In this document: positions 27,436 to 36,050 of the stretch, one piece after another
Position numbering within the stretch: the stretch's first letter is position 1
Layout of the letters: every line of letters begins with the position of its first letter
Origin: [Candidatus Thermochlorobacteriaceae] bacterium GBChlB
Lineage (GTDB): Bacteria > Bacteroidota > Chlorobiia > Chlorobiales > Thermochlorobacteraceae
Assembly (NCBI GenBank): GCA_000724175.1
Contig: JPGV01000025.1
Location: 62,001 to 126,000, forward strand
Reading direction: 5' to 3'
DNA: 64,000 nucleotides
Made by a program: the position numbers and the translations under genes
Notes under the pieces: model-generated
Databases searched by the model: none
Told to the model about the DNA's origin: nothing
The model's input: only the letters and a program-made list of their open reading frames with translations

Positions 27436-28071
27436 ATGGGACTGTTTGGCAAAAAGAAACCAGAGCGCCCGCCCGTAACGGTTTGGATGAAAGCAGACTA
27501 TAAACTTAAAGCACTCGCCGACGTTGCTGGGACAGGCACTCGAGCGACCCTTGTCGTCGCCCACTTTCCAGAAACGCTGCGCCGAATAGAACAGGCGTTT
27601 GCCGAAAAAAACATCGCCGCCGAGGTAATGTCGTTGGGCAAAATTTTCGGCTTATCGACGTTTTTGAAAGAAGCAACGGCGCGAAAGGCAACGCTGGCTC
27701 TGTCCGACGTGTTTCCGACGACAGCGTCTGCTGCATTGCCCGAAAAATTCTCCATCAATGTTGCAGTCGCAGAACTCTATCCCGTGCCGGAGCGCGACCT
27801 TGCGCTTCAAGACTTGTTCAGTTCGTTTGGCGTATCATTGCGTTATTATGTTGCACTCGACGATGCCTTGATGAAACGCTTCGGCAGCGACCAACTGATT
27901 GAAATGCTCAAACAACTCGGCGGCAGCGAAACTGACCCGATTGAACATGAGTTGCTAACAAACAGCCTTTTCAAGGCGCAGGAAAAAATAAAATCGTCTG
28001 CAACAAGCGACCTGAAATCGGAATCTGCTGACGAGTGGTTCAAGAAAAATGTGGTCGAGCAAGTAAAGTGA
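27436..28071 (+). CDS. SecA-derived protein lacking the N-terminal motor
   Basis: 211 residues. Residues 136-185 (RYYVALDDALMKRFGSD, then DPIEHELLTNSLFKAQEKI) align closely with the part of SecA just after NBD2 (in E. coli FYLSMEDALMRIFASD and EAIEHPWVTKAIANAQRKV). Residues ~37-130 follow the general course of NBD2 (TLVVAHFPETLRRIEQAF like the strand-helix that opens it), but motif VI and its arginine fingers are absent. So I see a degenerate helicase-C domain plus the following helix, without NBD1, the preprotein cross-linking domain or the zinc tail. It cannot be a translocation motor by itself. A regulatory or structural role is unknown. No signal peptide. Confidence 0.75.
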   Translation: MGLFGKKKPERPPVTVWMKADYKLKALADVAGTGTRATLVVAHFPETLRRIEQAFAEKNIAAEVMSLGKIFGLSTFLKEATARKATLALSDVFPTTASAALPEKFSINVAVAELYPVPERDLALQDLFSSFGVSLRYYVALDDALMKRFGSDQLIEMLKQLGGSETDPIEHELLTNSLFKAQEKIKSSATSDLKSESADEWFKKNVVEQVK

Positions 28072-28110
28072 TACGGAAGCAGCGTGAGCATGAGTAGATG
28101 TTACAACGGT

Positions 28111-28243
28111 GTCATCCCGAGCGAAAGTGCGGTAAGTCCTGCTTTCGCGGGAAGGAATCGCCGCCGGTCAGTAGCGACGCCGAACTGCCGGCGCACACTG
28201 CAAGTGTGGATGCTTCACTGCGCTACGCTCCGTTCAGAATGAC
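28111..28243. repeat. REP-like imperfect palindromic repeat
   Basis: The ends GTCATCCCGAGCG and CGTTCAGAATGAC are imperfect inverted copies of each other (GTCATTCTGAACG on the other strand). Inside are GCCGCCGG and GCCGGCG blocks that can pair. The end wording is that of dispersed intergenic repeats known from many bacteria. It sits in the 3' untranslated region of the SecA-like gene, before the terminator, and contains no gene. Confidence 0.7.
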
Positions 28244-28274
28244 GAACCTTGTCTTCTTCAAATTATAGCAAAAC

Positions 28275-28302
28275 AAAAAAGGCGAGTGGTTCTCGCCCTT
28301 TT
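28275..28302. terminator. Bidirectional intrinsic terminator
   Basis: AAAAAAGGCGAG-TGGTT-CTCGCCCTTTT: a 6-bp G/C stem (28281-28286 with 28292-28297) extended by A/T pairs. It separates the plus-strand SecA-like gene from the minus-strand arginine decarboxylase gene and can serve both. Confidence 0.85.
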
Positions 28303-28322
28303 GATTTTAAAGCAACGCACGC

Positions 28323-28874
28323 TTACGGGAGCAAGATGCCGCAGGAAATAACAGTCGTCCATAAGCCGTCCTTATGTCCTTCGGCGGACTGCGTGATATT
28401 GAAGGTCTTAACGATTTTGCCCGACATTTTGTAGATGTCCTCGCGCTCGTCCCAAGCCGTGTTCGGGTCGAAGTCGACGCCGAGCGTGGTGGCGAGCATG
28501 GTTGCCGCAAGGTCTTCGGCGTATTCGCCGGCTTTCTTTTCGTTCTCGCCAAACGGATGATGTTCAGAAAGGTAACCATATTGCGTGGTCAAGTCTTGTG
28601 GCAGGGCAACGCCGATAGACGATGCGATAAGCCGATTTGGCTCGTTGGTCGCCGTGCGTGCCATCACGCAGAATGTAACTTGGCCGGGCGCAAGCAACTT
28701 CAAGCCCTCTTCGGGAGGAATGCGTTTGCAGCCTGCTGGGAAAATGCTCGACACCGTAACAAGGTTGCACTTTTCGATTTTGGCGTCGCGCAAGGCAAGC
28801 TCAAACGAAGAAAGGTATTCTTTGTGGACGCCTTTGCCTTTGGTAAAAAAAATCTTGGTTGGAACGAATGACAA
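28323..28874 (-). CDS. pdaD: Pyruvoyl-dependent arginine decarboxylase
   Basis: Makes agmatine from arginine as the first step to polyamines; 183 residues. The proenzyme cuts itself between Ser42 and Ser43 in [12 protein letters not shown], leaving a pyruvoyl group on the new alpha chain. Other family blocks are [12 protein letters not shown] and [11 protein letters not shown]. The start is TTG 28874: no ATG is available, the protein begins exactly at the family's usual N-terminus, and AGGAG (28881-28885) stands 6 bases upstream. This enzyme class is mainly archaeal but is also found in Chlorobi and some other bacteria. Confidence 0.92.
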   Translation of the reverse strand: MSFVPTKIFFTKGKGVHKEYLSSFELALRDAKIEKCNLVTVSSIFPAGCKRIPPEEGLKLLAPGQVTFCVMARTATNEPNRLIASSIGVALPQDLTTQYGYLSEHHPFGENEKKAGEYAEDLAATMLATTLGVDFDPNTAWDEREDIYKMSGKIVKTFNITQSAEGHKDGLWTTVISCGILLP

Positions 28875-28971
28875 GTTTGGCTCCTAATCGTTTTTGTTGA
28901 CTGCGAAATTGATAGCGATAAACGCGGCAAAAATAAACAAACCGTGAAAATTTTGTCTACTCTCAAAAAAA

Positions 28972-30198
28972 TTATTTGCGCTTTAATCTGAAAAACTTGC
29001 GCTTGCCGACCTTCACCACGCGCGCCGCGCTGCCCGTAAGCGTTACGATAGCTTTGGCGTCTGTAACCTTTTCATCATCAACCGAGACGCCGCCTTGCTC
29101 GACCAGCCGACGCGCGTCGCTCTTCGACGTCGCCGTTTTGGCTTTGACCAGCGCATCGATAAGGGCGACGGAATTTTCCTCAATGAAAATTTCATCGATG
29201 TCCTCCGGCACGCCGCCTTGTGCAATGTTTTCTGCCGCCTCGCGCTCGCGCGTCGCCGATTCTGCGTCGTGAAAAAACGCGACGGTTTTTTCGCTCAAAA
29301 AGTGCTTCGCCTCGCGCGGATTCTCTTTTTCCAAACGAGAAAAGTGAGCAAAATCACTGGGCGACAGAACGCCCGTGTATGAGGCGTATTTCATCATCAA
29401 GCTATCGGGAACATTGAGCATACGTTGATACATCTCGCGCGGCGGGTCGTTAAAGCCGATATAGTTATCGAGCGACTTCGACATTTTCTGCACACCGTCT
29501 GTGCCTTCCAACAGCGGCAGCGTGATGCAGACTTGCGGCGTCGTGTCGGCGCTGGTGCCAATGCCGTATTCGCGCTGAATGTCGCGTCCGACAAGCAGGT
29601 TGAACTTTTGGTCAGTGCCGCCGAGTTCCACGTCGTTCTCGAGCGCGACAGAGTCCATTGCTTGCGCCAGCGGGTAGAGCAGTTCGTGAATGGAAATCGG
29701 TTCGCCGGCTTTGTAACGATTGGTGAAGTCGTCGCGCTCCAACATTCTGGCCACGGTGTATTTACTCGCCAAGCGAATGACATCGGCAAACGACATATTG
29801 CCGAGCCATTCGGAATTGTATCGCACGACCATCTTTTGTCCGTCCAATACTTTCGAGGCTTGGTCAAGATAGCTTTGTCCGTTCTTGCGTGTTTCTTCAA
29901 ATGTCAATTGCGGGCGCGTTTTGCTCTTGCCGCTTGGGTCGCCAATCATTGCCGTAAAATCGCCGATGATGAGAATGGCGGTGTGTCCCAACTCTTGAAA
30001 GTCGCGCAGTTTGCGAAGCACGACGGTGTGTCCGAGATGCAAGTCTGGCCTCGAGGGGTCTGCGCCGAGTTTGATTTTAAGCGGCGTCTTGGTCGCGATG
30101 CTGCGTGCGAGTTTGCGCTCCAAATCGTCAATCGGGATAATCTCGACCGTGTGGCGCGTAATCAAGTCGAGCTGTTCGTTGAGCGGCGGAAAATTCAT
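28972..30198 (-). CDS. tyrS: Tyrosyl-tRNA synthetase
   Basis: Class I synthetase charging tRNA-Tyr; 408 residues from ATG 30198 (an upstream in-frame start adds nine unrelated residues). Motifs: [19 protein letters not shown] (HIGH signature as HLGH), [23 protein letters not shown] and, in the last 60 residues, an S4 RNA-binding domain. The wording and size fit the TyrZ-like bacterial branch rather than the TyrS branch, judged from memory. It lies between the arginine decarboxylase and smpB genes on the same strand. Confidence 0.95.
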   Translation of the reverse strand: MNFPPLNEQLDLITRHTVEIIPIDDLERKLARSIATKTPLKIKLGADPSRPDLHLGHTVVLRKLRDFQELGHTAILIIGDFTAMIGDPSGKSKTRPQLTFEETRKNGQSYLDQASKVLDGQKMVVRYNSEWLGNMSFADVIRLASKYTVARMLERDDFTNRYKAGEPISIHELLYPLAQAMDSVALENDVELGGTDQKFNLLVGRDIQREYGIGTSADTTPQVCITLPLLEGTDGVQKMSKSLDNYIGFNDPPREMYQRMLNVPDSLMMKYASYTGVLSPSDFAHFSRLEKENPREAKHFLSEKTVAFFHDAESATREREAAENIAQGGVPEDIDEIFIEENSVALIDALVKAKTATSKSDARRLVEQGGVSVDDEKVTDAKAIVTLTGSAARVVKVGKRKFFRLKRK

Positions 30199-30254
30199 TC
30201 GGCGTAATGATGCAATTTTAAACACAAGTAAATCTAAAACAAGCCAGAGCGATG

Positions 30255-30734
30255 TTAGTCGCCACGTCGCATGGCGCGTTCTTCGTCGCGCTTTTTGATA
30301 GACTCGCGCTTGTCGTAAAGTTGTTTGCCGCGCGCCAATGCCAATTCCAATTTCGCTTTGCCTTTCGAATTAAAGTAAAGTTTAAGCGGCACAAGCGTCA
30401 GACCTTTTTCGGACACGCGGTATTTGAGCTTTAAAATCTCGTCTTTGTGCAAGAGAAGTTTGCGGCTGCGTTTGGCGTCGTGGTTGTCAATCGTGCCGAG
30501 TTCGTATGGCGTGATTTGCATATTCTCCAAGGTGATTTCATCGCCGCGCACAAGCCCGAAACTGTCGTCGAGCGTGGCTTTGCCCAATCGAATGGATTTG
30601 ACTTCTGTGCCTTGCAGCGCAATGCCCGCCTCGAGCGTTTCCAAAATGTCATACTCGAACCGCGCTTTGCGATTGTGAATTGTTTTTGCGTAATCCGTTT
30701 TTGCCGACGATTTAGACTTCACTTTTTCCGCCAC
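30255..30734 (-). CDS. smpB: SsrA-binding protein SmpB
   Basis: 159 residues. Binds tmRNA and brings it to stalled ribosomes in trans-translation. Family blocks are [48 protein letters not shown] and the basic C-terminal tail. The start is GTG 30734, which gives MAEKVKSK; a longer frame upstream is not conserved-looking. The tmRNA gene itself was not found in the window. Confidence 0.95.
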   Translation of the reverse strand: MAEKVKSKSSAKTDYAKTIHNRKARFEYDILETLEAGIALQGTEVKSIRLGKATLDDSFGLVRGDEITLENMQITPYELGTIDNHDAKRSRKLLLHKDEILKLKYRVSEKGLTLVPLKLYFNSKGKAKLELALARGKQLYDKRESIKKRDEERAMRRGD

Positions 30735-30920
30735 TGTGCAAAATTCTTGTTGAAAAATCTCCGAAATTACCCGCGCCTGCTTGCAATGCAAGTGCACGTT
30801 GGGCGCAAATATGATAAGAAAAACGCAGAGCAAGAAACGATTGCGCAGTTAAAAACAGTTTGGCACAACGTTTGAAGCAGTTAGACATCAGTGTTCCAAT
30901 CTTACTTCTATCCAGCCGCA

Positions 30921-30958
30921 GCGGGCTACCTAGTTAGGGGGGTAGCCCGCTTTTTTTT
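30921..30958 (+). terminator. Strong orphan intrinsic terminator
   Basis: GCGGGCTACC and GGTAGCCCGC form a perfect 10-bp stem with a 10-base loop, followed by eight T. The only gene upstream (smpB) is on the other strand, so it must end an unannotated transcript or act as an attenuator. Confidence 0.9.
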
Positions 30959-30981
30959 AGAGAAAGCGTCTTTACAACGGC

Positions 30982-31010
30982 TTGACGACGGCAAAAAAAT
31001 CGCGTAACTT
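30982..31010 (+). promoter_or_regulatory. Probable promoter of the GWxTD gene
   Basis: TTGACG (30982-30987) and TAACTT (31005-31010) are 17 bases apart, after the terminator and 34 bases before ATG 31045. Confidence 0.45.
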
Positions 31011-31044
31011 GTGCGCGCTTTTTTAAGTGCGCTTCACAACAGTT

Positions 31045-32394
31045 ATGGTAAAGAAAAATTTGCTCGTCGTTTGCGTGATGCTGCTGATTCACGCTCAGGG
31101 GACTGCGCAAGATCGATACATCGAGATTGTCCAGCGTTACGGTCGCCCGCAATTTTATCTGGAAGTCGAGACCTTTCCTGCGCAAAGTCTGGATTCCACT
31201 CGTGTGATTGCCAGCATGAGAATCTCTTACGACAACATCGTCTTCTCGCGTCGTCCCGACGGAAAGTTCTCATCAGAATTGGTTTTCTCGACGGAGTTTC
31301 TGAATGCAGCGACAAAAACAGGCATCGGGCGCAGCATTGCTCGGCGCATCGCTGTCGTCGATAGTTTTTCCGAAACCAAAGACCGCAAACGCTTTCTCGA
31401 AGCCACATTTGATTTCACCGTCAAAGCCGATGACTATGAAGCGATTTCGGAAGTCTACAGCGAAGATTTGCAAAAGCAAATGCGAGGCGACCGCCGACGC
31501 CTGATGCTCAAATCCAGAGCCATGCAATCGCCTGCGCTCTCCGACCCGGTGCTGGTCTATAAGCCGCAGATAAACGGCGAGACCGTCGGCATGAAATTTC
31601 TCGGTGTATCAGGCAACGGTGTTTTCGGCAGAGAGTTTATGGCGGTTGCTGAAATTAACTCGCCTAATGCGCCGCTCGACGACGTCAGCTACGAGCTATA
31701 CGAAAAGCAAAACAGCCAAGAAAAACTCGTCGAGAAAAAAACCTTGACGAAGGAACAACTCATACCAATTCACGGCGTTGAAATCAGTTCAAGTGAGAAA
31801 GCCGAGTTTCCGCTCTTTGCCAAAAAAGCATCGACCTCGACTCGATATTTGGCGTTGGTTGATTTTCGCGGCGAGCGTTTGGCCAACACGCGCTACCTCT
31901 TGAAAGTCTCTGCAAAAGCGGGCGGCAAAACATCAGAGTCGCGCAAAGAGTTCGACAATGCATGGACAGATATGCCCTACGCGCTTTACGACATCGACAT
32001 TGCCATTCGCTTGATGGAATACCTTTTAAAACCCGAAGAGTTGAACGCAATGCTCAGCGGCTCAAATGAGGAGCGACAAAAGAAATTCCTCGAGTATTGG
32101 AAACAGCGCGACCCAAGTCCGCAAACCGAATACAACGAGATGATGGCAGAGTATTATCGACGCGTCGATTACGCCTTCTTCAATTTTTATACCAACCGCG
32201 AGTTTGGCTGGCGCACCGACCGAGGCAAAACCTATATTCTTTTCGGAGAGCCAAGTAAAATCTCGCGTGAATTTCCCATCAACCGCCCGACGCAAGAGGT
32301 ATGGGTGTATGATGAAATCAAAACCAAATTTGTCTTCGCCGACCGAACGAATACGGGCAACTATGAGCGCATCGCTGTCGAAAAGTTGCCTTAG
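31045..32394 (+). CDS. GWxTD-domain secreted protein
   Basis: 449 residues from ATG 31045, which starts a clear signal peptide (VKKNLLVVCVMLLIHAQG, cut near residue 22); a GTG at 31027 would spoil it. A beta-rich N-terminal two-thirds is followed by the GWxTD domain (~390-445) with EFGWRTDRGKTYILFGEP and the EVWVYDE strand. Such proteins are found in Bacteroidota, Chlorobiota and Acidobacteriota. Their function is not known, and an envelope location is likely. The next gene starts 50 bases on. Confidence 0.88.
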   Translation: MVKKNLLVVCVMLLIHAQGTAQDRYIEIVQRYGRPQFYLEVETFPAQSLDSTRVIASMRISYDNIVFSRRPDGKFSSELVFSTEFLNAATKTGIGRSIARRIAVVDSFSETKDRKRFLEATFDFTVKADDYEAISEVYSEDLQKQMRGDRRRLMLKSRAMQSPALSDPVLVYKPQINGETVGMKFLGVSGNGVFGREFMAVAEINSPNAPLDDVSYELYEKQNSQEKLVEKKTLTKEQLIPIHGVEISSSEKAEFPLFAKKASTSTRYLALVDFRGERLANTRYLLKVSAKAGGKTSESRKEFDNAWTDMPYALYDIDIAIRLMEYLLKPEELNAMLSGSNEERQKKFLEYWKQRDPSPQTEYNEMMAEYYRRVDYAFFNFYTNREFGWRTDRGKTYILFGEPSKISREFPINRPTQEVWVYDEIKTKFVFADRTNTGNYERIAVEKLP

Positions 32395-32444
32395 TTTCTA
32401 AAAGAAATTTTTGAAGTAAAATCAACCTTTGTAAGTGCAGTAGA

Positions 32445-32957
32445 ATGAACGAGGTATTTTCCTATCCGATGACACAGTCGGAATTGCTCCTCAACCACTA
32501 TGCGACGATTTCTTGGACGGTCGGCATGCTCGCGCTTGGCACAGTCTGGGGAATTTTTTTTAGATACGGCAATTTTAAATACGGCATTGATTTAGGATGC
32601 CTGTTCAAGACCGCGCTCATTATTATCTCGACGACGCTCGCGCTCGGCTTGCCGCTGATGTATAACACCAAATTTTTCGCGCAGCACGGACACGAGGGCG
32701 ACAAACTCACGCTCTCAAACGATGCGCTGCTCTACGAATCGCGGCAAGGCAAACAAAAGACCATCAAGTATGCTGAAATTCAGCGCATCTACAAAGAGCC
32801 TGTTACGTTCAATCCGCCGAAAACGTATTACATCGTCGCGCTGGTCGATTCGCTTCGCGTCGATTCACTGGGCGTCAAAGAAACATTGCCGAACTTCGAC
32901 CAATTCCTGCAAAAGCTCTCCGAAAAAAGCAACCGCAAAATCGAGCGCGCGCTCTAA
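32445..32957 (+). CDS. Membrane protein with PH-like cytoplasmic domain
   Basis: 170 residues. Two membrane segments (about residues 22-40 and 52-73) are followed by a soluble part resembling bacterial PH domains (KLTLSNDALLYESRQGKQ, TIKYAEIQRIY). I do not recognise a named family. It is placed five bases before birA, so it probably shares its transcript. A similar layout occurs in the protein at 42600-43205. Confidence 0.7.
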   Translation: MNEVFSYPMTQSELLLNHYATISWTVGMLALGTVWGIFFRYGNFKYGIDLGCLFKTALIIISTTLALGLPLMYNTKFFAQHGHEGDKLTLSNDALLYESRQGKQKTIKYAEIQRIYKEPVTFNPPKTYYIVALVDSLRVDSLGVKETLPNFDQFLQKLSEKSNRKIERAL

Positions 32958-32962
32958 CCGCC

Positions 32963-33766
32963 ATGCTCAACCCAGATAACCTTACCGCGATGCTGCAGGC
33001 AACGAAACGGTTAGGAAAATCCGTCTTGTGCTACGACGAAGTGGGCTCCACAAATACTCTTGCATATCGTTTGGCAAAGGAGGGCGCTCCCGAAGGACTG
33101 CTCATCACGGCAGAACGTCAAACCAACGGCAAAGGCAGAGGCGGAAAAGCATGGCAATCCTCCAAAGGAGATAACCTGATGTTCTCGCTAATTTTACGCC
33201 CCAAAATAGAGGTACAGCGTGCGCAGCTATTGCCGCTGTTGGCAGCCGACGCCGTCGCTCAAACTGCGACCGAATTGCTTAGTAAAATCAACGGTCTACG
33301 GGCGATGATAAAATATCCTAACGACATCATGGTCGATGAAAAAAAAATCTCTGGTGTCTTATTGGAATCGCGTGTCGGCGAGTCGGTCGAGTTCGTCGTG
33401 CTTGGCATCGGACTCAATGTCAATCAAACCGAGTTCAATGCGGGCGTGCAAGAAACCGCAACATCGCTTAGGCAACTAACCGCTCGAACATTCGACCGCG
33501 CTGCCGTGCTGGAAAAAATGATTAAAATGATAGATGAAAAATATGATGCGTTTTTGCGCGACGACAATGACAAACTGCTCCTTCAGGGGTGGAAAGAAAA
33601 ATGCACGACGCTGGGTCGCGAAATTCGTTTTGAATGGAATGGACAAGCAATGGAGGGCAAAGCTATTAACATTGACCGCTTCGGCAGGCTTGAAATCGAG
33701 ACCGTCGATGAGCGCATCGTCGCCGCGCCTTCGGAGATTCTGTATATTCGCCCGAAACACACTTAA
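32963..33766 (+). CDS. birA: Biotin--[acetyl-CoA-carboxylase] ligase
   Basis: 267 residues. Attaches biotin to carboxylase carrier domains. The catalytic domain carries VGSTNTLA, the biotinyl-AMP loop GKGRGGKAWQSS, KYPNDIMVDEKKISGVLLES and VLGIGLNVNQ, then a C-terminal SH3-like domain. There is no N-terminal DNA-binding domain, so it should not act as a repressor. It precedes coaX by 14 bases. Confidence 0.94.
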   Translation: MLNPDNLTAMLQATKRLGKSVLCYDEVGSTNTLAYRLAKEGAPEGLLITAERQTNGKGRGGKAWQSSKGDNLMFSLILRPKIEVQRAQLLPLLAADAVAQTATELLSKINGLRAMIKYPNDIMVDEKKISGVLLESRVGESVEFVVLGIGLNVNQTEFNAGVQETATSLRQLTARTFDRAAVLEKMIKMIDEKYDAFLRDDNDKLLLQGWKEKCTTLGREIRFEWNGQAMEGKAINIDRFGRLEIETVDERIVAAPSEILYIRPKHT

Positions 33767-33780
33767 AAACAACGTTTGTT

Positions 33781-34599
33781 TTGAACATTCTGGCCGTTGA
33801 TATTGGAAACACCTTCACAAAAGTTGCGCTGTTCAAAGGGCGGCGCGTGCGGTGGCACGCAAGCCGCGCAACCCATGCGCTCTTAAACAAAACCGCTGCG
33901 CGAGAGTTCATCAATGACATTCAAGCAGCTTCAACCGACATCGGTTCAATCGATGCACTTGGCGCAAGCAGCGTTGTTCCCAACGCAGCAAAGGTGATTG
34001 TCGCCTCAATAGAGCGCGCCTATCGTCAAAAAGCCGTTGAGGTGTCGGCAACCCTCACGCTGCCATTTCGAGTTGATTACAAAACGCCGACGACGTTAGG
34101 CGCAGACCGCTTAGCGGTGGTGGCACGAGCATCGGAGCGCTATAAAAATGCTGTTATTGCAATAAACATCGGCACCGCCATTACTTACGACGTTTTGATG
34201 TCGAGCAGCAAGACCGTAGGCGGAGAAGCGACACGACGATATTTGGGAGGACTGATTGTTACGGGGGTTGGGCTTCGCGCGGCGGCGTTGCATCGGAATA
34301 CGGCGCAGTTGCCAATGACACATTTTCAAACGATGCGCTCGCTGATTGGCACGTCGACGGAAGCGTGTTTGGCCGCAGGACTTTACTTCGGCGTGATTGC
34401 TGAAATAAGCGGCATTGTTACGCGGCTCAAAGCCGATTTGGAAAAACGCGGCGAAAAAAGCATTACGGTGTTTGCAGCGGGCGGCGATGCGCTGCACGTG
34501 GCCAAAGCGGTGAACGCAAGCCAAAAAATCATTGACGCAACTGAACCCGATGCTGTGCTGCGCGGTGTGCGGCGATTGACAGAATTGCAGGTCATATAA
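33781..34599 (+). CDS. coaX: Type III pantothenate kinase
   Basis: 272 residues. First step of coenzyme A synthesis. ASKHA-fold motifs: VDIGNTFTKVALF near the N-terminus, TTLGADRLA (the GADR block), INIGTAITYDV and GGLIVTGVGLR. The start is TTG 33781: the protein begins directly with the first strand, and no ATG is available. Its last eight bases overlap the convergent metallo-hydrolase gene. Confidence 0.93.
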   Translation: MNILAVDIGNTFTKVALFKGRRVRWHASRATHALLNKTAAREFINDIQAASTDIGSIDALGASSVVPNAAKVIVASIERAYRQKAVEVSATLTLPFRVDYKTPTTLGADRLAVVARASERYKNAVIAINIGTAITYDVLMSSSKTVGGEATRRYLGGLIVTGVGLRAAALHRNTAQLPMTHFQTMRSLIGTSTEACLAAGLYFGVIAEISGIVTRLKADLEKRGEKSITVFAAGGDALHVAKAVNASQKIIDATEPDAVLRGVRRLTELQVI

Positions 34600-35989
34600 G
34601 TTCAAACGATTCGCCGCGTTTCGGCACAACGATGCGGGAAAATCCTTTTTCCATCAAGCCATCGCGAAAACTTGTAAATGCCTCGCCTTCGCCGTGAACC
34701 AAGAAAATCGTTTTCATCTCGGTGGTGCTGAACTGCGAGATATACGCGAGCAGCTCGTTGCGGTCGGCGTGCGCGGAAAAGTTGTTCATCACAACGACGG
34801 TCGCCCGAACGTCTTTGGCTTCGCCGAAGATGTTGACGGTCGGTTGCCTCTCTAAAATTTTTCTGCCCAACGTGTTTTCTGCCATGTAGCCGACGATGAG
34901 AACCGTCGTCGACGGGTTTGAAATGTGGTTGTAAAGGTGATGCACGATGCGCCCGCCTTCGCACATACCCGAGCCTGCCAAAATGATGCACGGCGATGTC
35001 AAATCGTTCAGCCGCTTAGATTCCTCTGCTGTTCTGACAAAGACGACGTTCGGGAGTTTCAACGGGTTGTCGTTTTCTGCCATATAGCGTCGCATCTCGG
35101 CATCGAAACATTCTGGGTGAAGCCTGTAGACATTGGTCGCGTCAATGGCGAGCGGGCTATCGACGAAAATCGGAATGTCGGGCAAATTGTCTTGCTCGCG
35201 CAGTTGAAAGAAAAAGTAGAGCAGCTCTTGCGTGCGCCCGACGCTAAAAGCAGGTATAAGAATTTTCCCGTTACGGTTCATTGCGCCGTCAATCACGCTT
35301 TTGAGCGTTTCAATTGCTTTGTCTTTTGGCTTGTGCAAACGGTTGCCGTAGGTGCTTTCGGTGATGAGATAATTGACATTTCCGGGAAATTCAGGGTCGC
35401 GCAGAATCGGCGTGTGCGGTCTGCCTAAATCGCCTGTAAATGCCAAGCGAATTTTTCGAGACCCTTCGTGCAAGTCTAACACCACGACCGCCGACCCGAT
35501 GATGTGTCCTGAGTCGTAGAAGGTTACATCAACGCCGTTGGAAATCGTCAGCGTTTTGTGATATGGCATAGAAATGAAATGTTCCAACGAGGCTTGTGCA
35601 TCTTCAACGGTGTAGAGCGGCTCGACGGGCGGCAAGCCTTTTTTGCGATGGCGTTTTGTAATGAACTCGGCGTCTTTTTCCTGCAAGAACGCAGAGTCTT
35701 GAAGCATAATGCTGGCGAGGTCGCGTGTGGCTTGGGTGCAAAAGATGTTGCCGCGAAAGCCTTGTTTGACGAGGTTCGGAATGTTGCCCGAGTGGTCGGT
35801 ATGTGCGTGCGAGAGAACAAGCGTATCAATGTGTTGGGGTTGAAATAAAAATCGTCGATTGCGCTCGATAGATTCCTCTCGCCTGCCTTGATACAAGCCG
35901 CAATCCATCAAGATTTTTTGGCCGTTGATGTCCAAGAGATGCGACGAGCCCGTAACGCCTTCCGCAGCGCCGATAAAGGTGAGTTTCAT
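34592..35989 (-). CDS. Metallo-beta-lactamase/beta-CASP RNA-processing-type hydrolase
   Basis: 465 residues. Zinc-binding HAHTDH (His61, His63, Asp65, His66), the metal ligand in DSGHIIGSAVV, TFTGDLG-like FTGDLGR, the beta-CASP STYGNR and SAHADR motifs, and a C-terminal KH-less RMMBL strand. This is the YsgA/CPSF-like bacterial group acting on RNA 5' or 3' ends. No secretion signal. The gene ends against coaX in a convergent overlap. Confidence 0.92.
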   Translation of the reverse strand: MKLTFIGAAEGVTGSSHLLDINGQKILMDCGLYQGRREESIERNRRFLFQPQHIDTLVLSHAHTDHSGNIPNLVKQGFRGNIFCTQATRDLASIMLQDSAFLQEKDAEFITKRHRKKGLPPVEPLYTVEDAQASLEHFISMPYHKTLTISNGVDVTFYDSGHIIGSAVVVLDLHEGSRKIRLAFTGDLGRPHTPILRDPEFPGNVNYLITESTYGNRLHKPKDKAIETLKSVIDGAMNRNGKILIPAFSVGRTQELLYFFFQLREQDNLPDIPIFVDSPLAIDATNVYRLHPECFDAEMRRYMAENDNPLKLPNVVFVRTAEESKRLNDLTSPCIILAGSGMCEGGRIVHHLYNHISNPSTTVLIVGYMAENTLGRKILERQPTVNIFGEAKDVRATVVVMNNFSAHADRNELLAYISQFSTTEMKTIFLVHGEGEAFTSFRDGLMEKGFSRIVVPKRGESFELI

Positions 35990-36050
35990 ACGAGTGGTTT
36001 TTTCTTGATGGTCGAGCTATACCGCTTTGGAGAGACAAGGAAAGGCCGTG

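Larger units (their letters stand above)
30735..31044. other. Divergent intergenic region smpB / GWxTD gene
   Basis: 310 bases without a protein gene. It contains a strong plus-strand terminator at 30921-30958 that follows no plus-strand gene, a weak promoter-like pair before it (TTGGCA 30860-30865, TAGACA 30882-30887), and a promoter for the GWxTD gene at 30982-31010. No open frame between them looks coding. Confidence 0.6.

Noticed and set aside
30859-30877. Sigma-54-like TGGCAC-N5-TTGAA motif
   Set aside because: The required GC at -12 reads GA, and no sigma-54 activator is nearby; the match is probably chance.
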